Shown here piece after piece: positions 8,624 through 16,952 of a DNA stretch of 64,000 nt. The translations under genes were made by a program, and so were the position numbers. The notes under the pieces were generated by a model. That model did no database searches. It was not told the origin of the DNA and was given only the letters and a program-made list of their open reading frames with translations. The stretch comes from Yersinia enterocolitica (GTDB lineage: Bacteria > Pseudomonadota > Gammaproteobacteria > Enterobacterales > Enterobacteriaceae). The DNA lies in the NCBI GenBank assembly GCA_002082245.2, contig NBTC02000001.1:174609-238608 (forward strand), in the 5' to 3' direction. Position 1 is the stretch's first letter, and every line of letters starts with the position of its first letter.

Positions 8624-10447
8624 ATGATTCAGGGAGTTAGAATTTTGTCACAGGATCAACCATTTGATGAAAGGGATATTTGGAGTTTGCTTGCTGACGA
8701 GCTTTCTTTACTCCCTGGCATGACCGATGCCGGTCGCTTAGGGTTTGCCATTCAATTGAAATTCCGACAAACATATGGCCATTACCCTGAATCAATAAGC
8801 GAACTCCCCTCAGGTATTGTGCGCGTTATTGCTGAACAGATTGGATGTACTTCTGTACCCTTCGAAAATTACCCTCTTCAGGGACGACAGGCCCAGCGTC
8901 ACCGACAAAATATTCGTCGCTATTTGGGTGTCAGACTCCCCAATAAAAACGATATAGCGCAGCTTACTGCCTGGTTAACCGAATTTATCCTTCCATTAAA
9001 CCCGCAAGCTCTACATGGCAGTGAGCTTGTTTCTGACTGGTGTCAGGAGCAGAAGATTGAACGTCCCGCAGCCGATCACCTGGATCGGGTTATTCGTTCA
9101 GCTGTGCACCAGTTCGAAACAGAACAGCAAAACATCATATTCACCCGACTTTCACTCGACAGTAAGGTTGCCATCAACCATTTACTGTCGGCCGAAGAAC
9201 CCGGTACCGACAGAGTAACTGAAGTCACGTTCAGTAGACTCAAAGCCGACCCGGGAAGAGCCAGTCTGGAGAATGTCCTTTCCGTCATCGCCCAGCTAAA
9301 ATGCCTTGATAGCATTGCGCTACAGCCGGGTATTTTTCAGGGAATATCTCCTAAATTCATCGTGCAGTTTCAACAACGGTGTGCCAGTGAATCGATCAGG
9401 GAGCTTCGTCGCCACCCTTCGGCGATCCGTTACAGTATGGTGGCCATGTTTTGCTGGCGTCGCCGCCAACAGTTGACCGATGCATTGATTGAAATGTTGA
9501 TGATACTGATCCATAACCTCGGTACCCGGGCTGAAAAAAAAGTCGATAAAAAGCAGTTCGCAGCGTTTAAAAAAGTCAGGGGTAAGGCGCGTCTGCTGTT
9601 TTGCATGGCCGAAGCCACTGTTGACCAGCCGGACGGTGTCATAAAAGAGGTTGTCTATCCTGTCGTTTCTCAGAAAATGCTGCAAAATCTGGTCGATGAA
9701 TTCAAAACACTGGGGGTAAATACCGAACAGGAAGTCCATGAATCCATGCGTTCTTCTTACGGTAGCCACTATCGACGCATGTTGATGCCGGTGCTGGACA
9801 GGCTTGAATTTCAGTCTGGTAATGCGCTGTATCGACCCGTTATTGATGCCATTCAGATCATTAAAGAAAACAGAGCCAGCAATCAGTATTTCTACGCTGT
9901 GGGCGATGTACCCGTTGACGGTATTATTCAGAAAAAATGGCGGGATATTGTCATCGAACAGAGCAAATCAGGCGAAGAACGAATCAATCGCATCAACTAT
10001 GAAATTTGCGTTTTACGGGCTTTACGTAAGAGTCTGCGTAACAAAGAAATTTGGGTAACAGGCGCGGACCGTTATCGTGATCCAGCAGAGGATCTCCCCG
10101 AGGACTTTGCCACTAACCGGGCCTATTATTATTCCTTGTTGCAGGCTCCTGCCGATGCGACAACCTTTATTACTCAAATCAAAGACAGGATGCGCCATTG
10201 GCTCGGCACCCTAAATAATGGCCTGCCAGATAACCCCAAACTTCGCATCAGGGGGCAGGGAAAAAATCGTATCCACCTGACGCCACTGGACAAACAGAGT
10301 GAGCCCCCCAACACAGCTGCGCTGAAGCAGGAGATTGGCCATCGGTGGGCCGATCTGGAGTTAATAGACATACTCAAGGAAGTCGATTTACGGGAACATT
10401 TCTCGTCGTTATTTCGCACATGGCTAGGGGTAAGGATTCGTGCGTAA
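8624..10447 (+). pseudogene. tnpA: Tn3-family transposase, C-terminus lost
   Basis: 607 aa of a transposase that is usually close to 1000 aa. The N-terminal DUF4158-type region (GRLGFAIQLKFRQTYGHYP, about residues 37-55) and the long helical middle are present. The frame ends at about residue 600 in sequence belonging to the miniature element at 10421 (last residues WLGVRIRA), before the DDE catalytic core. No continuation was recognisable after 10703, so the C-terminal third is missing rather than merely interrupted. No resolvase gene or res site was seen. Non-functional as a transposase. Confidence 0.85.
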
Positions 10448-10703
10448 ATGTGTAAGAACGCTCTACAGGCCACGCCTGTTCTGGCTTTGCATGTTTATAT
10501 AAATTTTAAACTAAACTATGATGTTGGTTTTGCTGTCCCAATTAAACCCTTCAATAAAAACACTCCTGATAGCCCAGTAAACAAGGGGTTGAAGCTAATA
10601 AATACTGGTCAATTTAAAGAGTACTTTAAATGGTACAACCACCGTTAGCTGCCTAAATATTTGTCTTGTTACCTGTTTACGCACGAATCCTTACCCCTAG
10701 CCA
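10421..10703. mobile_element. Miniature inverted-repeat element, Tn3-like ends
   Basis: 283-bp unit with perfect 28-bp terminal inverted repeats (10421-10448 and 10676-10703). The repeats start TGGCTA and then GGGGTAAGGATTCGTG, the type of end seen in Tn3-family elements. The interior is AT-rich and encodes no transposase; the 66-codon frame inside (10448-10648) has no recognisable product. It sits on the truncation point of the Tn3 transposase gene. No direct target duplication is visible beyond the repeats. It resembles a TIME (Tn3-derived inverted-repeat miniature element). Confidence 0.7.
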
Positions 10704-10739
10704 ATTACGGGTTATGCGACAAGGTGGCGCGGAACACCT

Positions 10740-11039
10740 TCATAGATGGAACGCCACACGCTTACCAGTAGGCAATGTTACATCAATGCTTAATTCTCCT
10801 CCCAAGGCAGCCACATAGCGCTTCAGCGTCGAGAGTCGTGGATCATGGTCGGCATTCTCAATACGTGCAATAGAGGGCTGTTGAACCCCCATAACAGTCG
10901 CCAGTTCTGTCTGTGACATATCCAACTCATCCCGTAGCTGACTGAGAGCCAGTTTAATGCTTGCACGTTCAACCCGTTCTTCAACCCGAGCCTGCATTTC
11001 AGGACTTTCCTTTGCTAACAATTCTCTGTAAGTACCCAT
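10740..11039 (-). CDS. higA: HigA-type antitoxin (XRE family)
   Basis: 99-aa antitoxin. The XRE helix-turn-helix is clear in the middle (LDMSQTELATVMGVQQPSIARIEN, about residues 43-65) after an acidic, helical N-terminus. It starts two bases after the toxin stop, the toxin-first order of higBA loci. It neutralises HigB and should repress the operon at the AT-rich repeats at 11408-11448. Confidence 0.88.
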   Translation of the reverse strand: MGTYRELLAKESPEMQARVEERVERASIKLALSQLRDELDMSQTELATVMGVQQPSIARIENADHDPRLSTLKRYVAALGGELSIDVTLPTGKRVAFHL

Positions 11040-11041
11040 GA

Positions 11042-11392
11042 TTATTTCTCCAAATTGTCCAGGTGGTGGCGATACTCGATATCAGCCAGCCGGATCATGT
11101 CTTTATAAAAGCGTTTCTCATTAACCCCAGTTTTGTCACCAGCACATAAAACGATTGCACGGCGCTTTGGGTCGAATGCAAAAAAGGCTCTAATTGGGTC
11201 GCCTGCATGTTGAATCCGCAGCTCCTTCATATTGGGGAAATCTGACCCGTATAGCGTATCGACGTAGGGCCTGCCAAGATTGGGACCAAATTTCTCTAAT
11301 ACGCCCATTGCCTCATAAACCGATTCCCTGAGTGCTTCATCTTGAACGAGAAACCAACCGTCGAAACACTCTGTCGTAATGACTTCCCACAT
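11042..11392 (-). CDS. higB: HigB-type RelE-superfamily toxin
   Basis: 116-aa toxin of the Gp49-like HigB group (RelE/ParE fold), predicted to cleave mRNA on the ribosome. Diagnostic features are the MKELRIQHAGDPIRAFFAFDPKRRAIVLCAGDKTG block (about residues 55-90) and the C-terminal helix with KRFYKDMIRLAD. It is first in a two-gene minus-strand operon with higA. Length and frame are normal, so the pair is likely active and may help retain the replicon. Confidence 0.9.
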   Translation of the reverse strand: MWEVITTECFDGWFLVQDEALRESVYEAMGVLEKFGPNLGRPYVDTLYGSDFPNMKELRIQHAGDPIRAFFAFDPKRRAIVLCAGDKTGVNEKRFYKDMIRLADIEYRHHLDNLEK

Positions 11393-11407
11393 ACTGGCCT
11401 CATAGCT

Positions 11408-11448
11408 AATTCGTTATAATTAATAATATAACTTATTCGTTATATTAT
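11408..11448 (-). promoter_or_regulatory. higBA promoter/operator
   Basis: AT-rich stretch immediately upstream of higB with two identical 9-bp direct repeats TTCGTTATA (11410-11418 and 11436-11444), spaced 26 bp. Likely the promoter and the HigA binding sites; inferred from position. Confidence 0.5.
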
Positions 11449-11464
11449 CAACTTTTACTGTAAC

Positions 11465-11742
11465 CATACTCGATGGTTAGGAATCTATGGTCACTCCCGT
11501 TTTTGCAATACCGATCCTGAAGATATTGTTGGCTTGCCTGAATCTATCCGGCGTCTGAATGGGTTTTATGCCCGCGCCCTGATGAGTTACGCGCCTGATG
11601 AACCTTATAAATTGAGCGACATGCTAGCTGTCATTCCTAACCACAGGTTTTTCATCAGGCCGATAGACCGTTCATATCATCAATGGTCAATATTCGCAAA
11701 ACCAGATAAGTCACTGTTCAAACATGTAAATACAGCTGATAA
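11465..11742 (+). pseudogene. Unidentified gene fragment
   Basis: An open frame of roughly 90 codons with native-looking, AT-moderate composition. It includes YGHSRFCNTDPED and RRLNGFYARALMSYAPDEPY. It has no convincing start and is cut on its 3' side by the IS110 transposase region. The protein family is not recognised; it may be an effector or metabolic gene remnant. Confidence 0.4.
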
Positions 11743-12747
11743 TTACGCTTCAAAAGACTGCTGTCGGGCCGTCAGCGCCCATGAAATTCTGGCCAGTTTA
11801 TTTGCCAGAGCGCAGGTCACAATGAAATTATTTTTCCGTAGCAATAATTCTCTGACCCAGTCGGCAAGCTTGCCCGACCGATGTTCCAGTGTTCGCAGGA
11901 ATACTCTGGCGCACTGTACCAGCAATGCCCGTAGCTTTTTATTACCCCGTTTGCTGATACCCAGCAGGGTGGTTCGTCCCCCGGTACTGTACTGACGTGG
12001 CACCAGACCCGTTGAAGCTGCAAAATCCCGGCTGCTACCGTATTGTTTTCCGTCGCCCAGTTGAGTGGAAAGTAGACTTGCGGTCAGAGGGCCGACACAG
12101 GGAATGGTCAGTAAGCGCTGGCCTGTACTATCTGCGTCAAGAGATACCTTCAGTTGAGTTTCCAGATCTTTAATTTGTTCAAGGAGATAACCATAATGCT
12201 CACGCAGCTTCTGCAGTAATCTTGCAAGGTAGGGCGGAAATTTGTTTGTCTCCAGAATTTCTGCAAAATTTGTTATCAACGCAGGGCCTTTTGGGGCGCT
12301 GACACCAAACTCCCGTAAAAAAGCATGCATCTGATTGGAGGTTTTCACCTTATCCCTAACAAGCGATTCTCTTACCCGATGCAAGGCGTGCATTGCCTGC
12401 TGAGACTCCGTTCTGGGTTGAACAAACCGCATTGATGGCCGGGATGCTGCTTCACAGATAGCCTCCGCATCAACGAAGTCATTTTTATTCGTTTTGACGA
12501 ACGGACGAACAAATTGGGGTGATATGAGCTTTGGTGTATGCCCCAGTTCAGATAGTTTGCGGACCATGAAATGGGCACCACCACAGGCTTCCATCACGAT
12601 GGTCGTTGCAGGGCATGTTGCCAGAAATTCAAACATTTTTTGTCTGGTAAACTTTTTACGGAAAACAGCTTTTCCGTGGCGATCCTGACAGTGGATGTGG
12701 AAAGAGTTTTTACCCAGGTCGATACCAATGAGCGTAATATTTTCCAT
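11743..12747 (-). CDS. IS110-family transposase
   Basis: 334-aa DEDD transposase. The N-terminal RuvC-like domain starts GIDLGKNSFHIH and includes IVMEACGGAHF and KNDFVDAEAICEA (acidic catalytic residues). The C-terminal transposase_20 domain has LLTIPCVGPLTASLL and the STGGRTTLLGISKRGNKKLR segment with the catalytic serine. Full length and apparently intact. Ends of the element were not resolved. Different in sequence from the IS110 copies at 25802 and 37873. Confidence 0.92.
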   Translation of the reverse strand: MENITLIGIDLGKNSFHIHCQDRHGKAVFRKKFTRQKMFEFLATCPATTIVMEACGGAHFMVRKLSELGHTPKLISPQFVRPFVKTNKNDFVDAEAICEAASRPSMRFVQPRTESQQAMHALHRVRESLVRDKVKTSNQMHAFLREFGVSAPKGPALITNFAEILETNKFPPYLARLLQKLREHYGYLLEQIKDLETQLKVSLDADSTGQRLLTIPCVGPLTASLLSTQLGDGKQYGSSRDFAASTGLVPRQYSTGGRTTLLGISKRGNKKLRALLVQCARVFLRTLEHRSGKLADWVRELLLRKNNFIVTCALANKLARISWALTARQQSFEA

Positions 12748-13050
12748 GACGGTTCTCCGGATGAATACCTGTTCTCAGCATAGTGCTTGAAAGGAGGGAG
12801 TGACCATCTCATTAGTTGGATCCCTTCTTTTCCCTTAGGTCAGAGGCAAAAGAGGGTGATAGGGCATGAGTTTCGTCAGCTCAGGCAGCGCGACGTTGAC
12901 GATTGGTTAAAATAACCCCCATTTTGATGCCCAATCCAAATTTCAGGCAGATCTTCCCTATGCCGCCTGCCGCAACCATCGCTCTGTTTTGAACTCCTGC
13001 CTACGTCGTGCCAACAACTCTTCTGCCCGGATAGTCCGTGAAGGTGTTTT
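12748..13050. other. IS debris without a gene
   Basis: About 300 bases between the IS110 transposase and an IS3 end. A minus-strand open stretch (TIRAEELLARRRQEF) near 12980-13040 looks like a transposon coding scrap, and GTCCGTGAAGGTGTTTT at about 13035-13050 also occurs at the tnpC end of the IS66 element at 14163-14181. Nothing else is recognisable. Confidence 0.4.
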
Positions 13051-13893
13051 TGAACCGCCCCGGTTTTCTTGGAGAGTTTTTGAACCCGTTGTTCACGCGG
13101 CCAGATCTTTGCCAGCATGTGAAGCATAGTAGCCTTTTTCTGCTTCCATCGGCGGGATATGGCCCAGGCGTTCCAACAGTCTGCGATTGTTAAACCAGTC
13201 CACCCATTCCAGCGTCGCCAGCTCTACATCCTGACGCGTTTTCCAACTTTTTCGGTGGATCACTTCAGCCTTGTACAGACCGTTAACGCTTTCAGCCAGC
13301 GCGTTGTCGTAAGAATCACCCGTACTGCCCGTCGACGCCAACAACTCAGCATCTTTCAGCCGTTGCGTGTACGCCAGCGACACATACTGGGAACCTTTAT
13401 CACTGTGATGGATGGTGCCCGAAGGCCGTCTGAACCATAGAGCCTGCTCCAGCGCATCCAGCACGAAGGTCGTTTCCATCGTTGATGAGGTTCGCCAACC
13501 TACGATAACCCCGGCAAACACATCGATAATGAACGCCACATACGCGAAGCCCTGCCAGGTGCTGACGTAGGTAAAATCTGCTACCCACAGCTGGTTCGGG
13601 CGTTCCGCCACGAATTGACGGTTTACCAAATCGCGTGGGGTCTCAGTGGCTTTGTTGCTGCGCGTCGTCTTAACACCTTTGCCACGTATTACCCCCCTTT
13701 ATTTTCAGCTTTTTCATCAGGCGCACCACTGTACATCTGGCCACGTGGAACCCTTCGCGTTTTAACTGTTGCCAGACTTTACGGTACCCGTAAACACGGT
13801 AGTTTTCTTCAAAAACACGCTGTATTTCCGGCATAAGCTGACCATCACTCTTGTCCCGGTGACTGCGATGCTCAGGATGTTGCCGACGTTGTT
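13051..13893 (-). pseudogene. IS3-family element remnant, orfB frameshifted
   Basis: Terminal repeat TGAACCGCCCCGG starts at 13051. The orfB coding sequence is near-identical to the intact copy at 36872-37762 but has one extra C in a C run near 13688, splitting it into two frames (13093-13629 and 13670-13893). The orfB start and all of orfA are missing. At 13893 the sequence switches abruptly into an IS256-type transposase. Confidence 0.9.
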
Positions 13894-14162
13894 TATTCTT
13901 ATCGCCTGTGTTGACGGGCTGAAGGGCTTTCCGGATGCCATTAATGCGGTCTATCCGGACGCACAAATCCAGTTGTGCATCGTGCATATGGTGCGCAACA
14001 GCCTGCGGTTCGTCGCCTGGAAAGACTATAAGGCGGTCACGCGCGATCTGAAGCTGGTTTATCGGGCGGCGACAGAAGAGGCCGCGCTGCGGGCGCTGGA
14101 TGGTAATAGTACGGTGAACTCACATTGACGTAAGAGGTTGGTTCTGCATGACACAGAATCGG

Positions 14163-15746
14163 TTAGTCCGTGAAGGTGTTTTCTGCGAAGGGTAACAGTT
14201 CGTACAGCCGTTCTTCCGGCCATTCCGGTAAACGCGTCAGCACCGATTTCAACCACGCGTACGGCTCCAGACCGTTCAGCCGCGCGGTTTCCAGCAGACT
14301 CATGATGTTGGCTGCGCGTTGACCCGCCGCCAATGACCCCGCAAACAGCCCGTTCGACCGCCCCATCACCACTGGCCTGATGGCGCGCTCACACCGGTTG
14401 TTGTCCAGCGGTAATTCGCCATCATCCACGAACCGGCAAAGTGCGATTTTGTGATTCAGCGCATATTGGATAGCTTTATATAACGCCGAACCCGGCGCAC
14501 AAGCTTTAACCTGGCACGCCAGCCAGACCCACAAGGCCTCCAGCCTGGGCTTCGAGTACCGTTGTCGCCACTGCCGAATTTTATCGACCGGTCGGTGTCG
14601 GATACTCTTTTCCAACTTATAAAGCTGGCCAATCATCTTCAAGGCTGTTTCTGCACGCGGATCCTGATTCGCTTTGAACAGGTCCGCAAAGCCCCGCCGC
14701 ACATGCGCCCAGCAGGCCACGTTGACGACTTCACCCCCATTGTTCAGGGGATGATAGGCGGCGTAGCCGTCGCTCACCAGATTACCACGCCAGCCGCTCA
14801 GGTACGCTTGTGGATATTTCGCTGCTCGCCCGGGTTGGCTGTCGAAGCAGACGATGGCGGGTCCCGTCTTTTCCCCACTGACGTAGGCCCACAGATAACC
14901 TTTGCGGGCTTTGCCCCCCTGTTTGGCATCCAGTATCAGCAGCGGAGTTTCATCGGCATGTAACACCGTTCTTTTCAGCAATTCCAGACGCATCAATGCA
15001 ACCAGTGGCTCCAGTGCAACACCCGCAGTACCGACCCAACCGGCCAGCGTACTGACAGGGATGTCCACACCACTGCGGGTAAAGATGGGGTGTTGACGAT
15101 AGAGCGGTTGGTAATCCCGGTATTTGCTGACCACAACCTGTGTGACCAATCCGACCTCAGGTAGCCCTTTGGGGATGAGAGTCGCAGGCAGGGAAGCAGA
15201 GACCACAGTCTGACAACCATCACAGCTGTATTGGGGGCGGATATAACGATTAACGACAAAGCGGGCCGGAATATAATCTAACCGCTCGCTGATTTCATCA
15301 CGCATGAAGCGCAGCGTATGCCCACAATCAGGGCAGTGGTCTGATGTGGGAGCCATCACTTTCTCAACATGAGGGAGGTGTTCTGCCAGCGGTTTGCGGA
15401 CGGGCGTTGAACGCTTTTCAGCCTCATCTGACCGGTCTTTGGGTAATAGAGCGTCCAACTGGGTTTGAGCGGCGGCAATATCGGCGTCAGTGTCTTCTTC
15501 AAAGAGTGAACGCTGTAGCCCAGAGAGGGCTTCACCTTTTCGTCCGAAGCGCTGTTGACGCGCCAACATCAATGCTTCTTCAAGCAACCGGATACGGTGC
15601 TCTTTTTCCTGGATAAGTGCATCTCGAGCCATGAGTGACTGCACCATGGTAAAAGCCAGAGTGCGAAGTTGGTCGATGTCATTTGTGGTCGAGAGAGCGG
15701 AGATATCCATGCTGTCCATTATACCCGCAACAGCATGGATATCCAT
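14163..15746 (-). CDS. tnpC: IS66-family transposase TnpC
   Basis: 527-aa DDE transposase of IS66. Visible parts are an N-terminal leucine-rich helical region (LIQEKEHRIRLLEEALML), a zinc-finger segment (CPDCGHTLRFM, YSCDGCQTVV), and the catalytic core with HADETPLLIL, LVSDGYAAYH and DNNRCERAIRPVVMGRSN. The frame is intact. It shares the operon with the two accessory proteins needed for IS66 transposition. Confidence 0.95.
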   Translation of the reverse strand: MDIHAVAGIMDSMDISALSTTNDIDQLRTLAFTMVQSLMARDALIQEKEHRIRLLEEALMLARQQRFGRKGEALSGLQRSLFEEDTDADIAAAQTQLDALLPKDRSDEAEKRSTPVRKPLAEHLPHVEKVMAPTSDHCPDCGHTLRFMRDEISERLDYIPARFVVNRYIRPQYSCDGCQTVVSASLPATLIPKGLPEVGLVTQVVVSKYRDYQPLYRQHPIFTRSGVDIPVSTLAGWVGTAGVALEPLVALMRLELLKRTVLHADETPLLILDAKQGGKARKGYLWAYVSGEKTGPAIVCFDSQPGRAAKYPQAYLSGWRGNLVSDGYAAYHPLNNGGEVVNVACWAHVRRGFADLFKANQDPRAETALKMIGQLYKLEKSIRHRPVDKIRQWRQRYSKPRLEALWVWLACQVKACAPGSALYKAIQYALNHKIALCRFVDDGELPLDNNRCERAIRPVVMGRSNGLFAGSLAAGQRAANIMSLLETARLNGLEPYAWLKSVLTRLPEWPEERLYELLPFAENTFTD

Positions 15747-15774
15747 TTATTATCAGTGGGTAAGGTGTTTTATT

Positions 15775-16143
15775 TTACTGAGACGAGCCCGATTTATTTT
15801 CTGGCGGGTGCACCCAGCGAGACAGGTCGTGACCGTGCATTTTTTGCCAGTCAATCCCCGTGATCAGCCATTCAAACTGGTCTGGGGTCAAAGACCACGC
15901 GATGTCGTTTGCTCGGGGCCAGATGAAGTGCCCCTGGTGCAGGCGCCGGGCACAGAGCCAGACCCCGTGCTTATCCCAGCGGAGCACCTTGATGCGCGTT
16001 TTCGGTTTGTTGGCAAAGACGAAGGCGGCCCCCTCGTGCCAGGATGCGTTGAGGGTCTCTTGGACGTATTGCGTCAGTGTGTCGATCCCGCGGCGCATAT
16101 CGACGGGTTTGACGGCCAGGAACAGGTGTTCAGGCTTGAGCAT
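15775..16143 (-). CDS. tnpB: IS66 accessory protein TnpB
   Basis: IS66 Orf2-like protein of about 122 aa with the diagnostic PVDMRRGIDTL (near residue 15) and LRWDKHGVWLCARRLHQGHF motifs. The frame is open to 16167, but MLKPEHLFLA at 16143 is the family start. It overlaps tnpA by 14 bases, consistent with translational coupling. Confidence 0.92.
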   Translation of the reverse strand: MLKPEHLFLAVKPVDMRRGIDTLTQYVQETLNASWHEGAAFVFANKPKTRIKVLRWDKHGVWLCARRLHQGHFIWPRANDIAWSLTPDQFEWLITGIDWQKMHGHDLSRWVHPPENKSGSSQ

Positions 16144-16447
16144 AGTTGAGGGCCTTGAAGACATCACCCAGTTGAGCGGGTTGGCAGGCCACTCTGCAGC
16201 CCCCGGGGAGGTAAAGCATGACCGGGTCGGTCAACGAATCAATCGGTAAAGGTCGTGCTATCTGAACCGGGAGGACGGAGGGCAGTCCGGGAGAGGGATT
16301 ATATTTATTTTTTGTTTGGGAAGGCCAGTGCTTGAAGGTCCCCTCACTGATCCCCTGAGATTGACAGTACTGACGGCGAGTCAGCCCGCTGGCCCGCCAT
16401 GCCTCAAGGTGGTGTATTTTACACTCAGGGGTATAGTGTTTAGGCAT
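16130..16447 (-). CDS. tnpA: IS66 accessory protein TnpA
   Basis: Small HTH protein (about 105 aa) with the IS66 TnpA pattern (HHLEAWRASGLTRRQYCQSQ, then GISEGTFKHW). GGAGAAG lies just upstream of ATG 16447, favouring MPKHYTPEC over the more upstream start. First gene of the IS66 operon. Confidence 0.9.
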   Translation of the reverse strand: MPKHYTPECKIHHLEAWRASGLTRRQYCQSQGISEGTFKHWPSQTKNKYNPSPGLPSVLPVQIARPLPIDSLTDPVMLYLPGGCRVACQPAQLGDVFKALNYAQA

Positions 16448-16896
16448 TTTACTTCTCCGTCTGATGAACATAACGGCATGTTACCTGGACGAAAATTAAT
16501 TGGAATGTGAGTTCACCGTACTATTACGCTGGATGCGTTTGGAGAAGCATGGGATCAGCGTTATCCGCAGATAAGCCGCAGCTGGCAGGCCAACTGGCAT
16601 AACCTGGCGACCTTCTTCGCGTATCCGGTGGAGATCCGTAAAGCGATCTACACCACCAACGCCATCGAGTCGCTGAACAGCGTGATCAGGCATGCCATCA
16701 AGAAGCGAAAAGTGTTCCCGACCGATGAGTCGGTGAAAAAGGTGGTGTGGCTGGCCATCCAGTCAGCGTCACAAAAATGGACGATGCCACTGCAGGACTG
16801 GCGAATGGCCATGAGCCGTTTTATTATCGAGTTCGGTGATCGACTTGACGGTCACTTCTGAGAAAAGGCGTTTACACAGAATCGTAAACAGGCTCC

Positions 16897-16912
16897 ATTG
16901 AATACATGACCG
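16897..16912. mobile_element. IS1 terminal scrap
   Basis: CATTGAATACATGACC, identical to the right end of the IS1 element at 23277-23292 and the complement of its left end at 19980. It directly follows the IS256-type end at 16895. It is all that remains of a second IS1 bordering the autotransporter gene. Confidence 0.75.
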
Positions 16913-16939
16913 GCAAGAGACCCGAAGGTCCCTTGCCGG
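16910..16939 (-). terminator. Hairpin downstream of autotransporter gene
   Basis: On the minus strand CCGGCAAGGGACC, loop TTCG, GGTCTCTTGCCGG forms a 13-bp stem with a stable tetraloop 14 bases after the autotransporter stop. No T-run follows because the sequence passes directly into the IS1 scrap. The hairpin may act with sequence lost to the IS. Confidence 0.55.
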
Positions 16940-16952
16940 GGGGGACGGTTCG

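Larger units (their letters stand above)
14103..16527 (-). mobile_element. IS66-family element, type 2, intact copy
   Basis: 2425 bp with inverted ends GTAATAGTACGGTGAAC, flanked by the 8-bp duplication GCTGGATG (14095-14102 and 16528-16535). It carries tnpA, tnpB and tnpC in one minus-strand operon with overlapping tnpA and tnpB. A near-identical copy with a damaged tnpC lies at 46304-48730 in the opposite orientation. Confidence 0.95.
13894..16895 (+). pseudogene. IS256-family transposase remnant split by IS66
   Basis: C-terminal half of a mutator-type transposase, distinct from the two IS256 copies at 32591 and 49027. It begins at [12 protein letters not shown] (13894) and is interrupted at 14102 by an IS66 element with 8-bp target duplication GCTGGATG. 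It resumes at 16528 and ends with the FIIEFGDRLDGHF C-terminus at 16861. The element's right end is at 16895, where the complement of GAGCCTGTTTACGATTCTG is visible. Its 5' half was lost at the junction with the IS3 remnant. Confidence 0.88.

Noticed and set aside
10448..10648. A 66-codon frame inside the miniature element as a gene
   Set aside because: No ribosome site, no recognised features, and it lies between perfect terminal repeats of a noncoding element.
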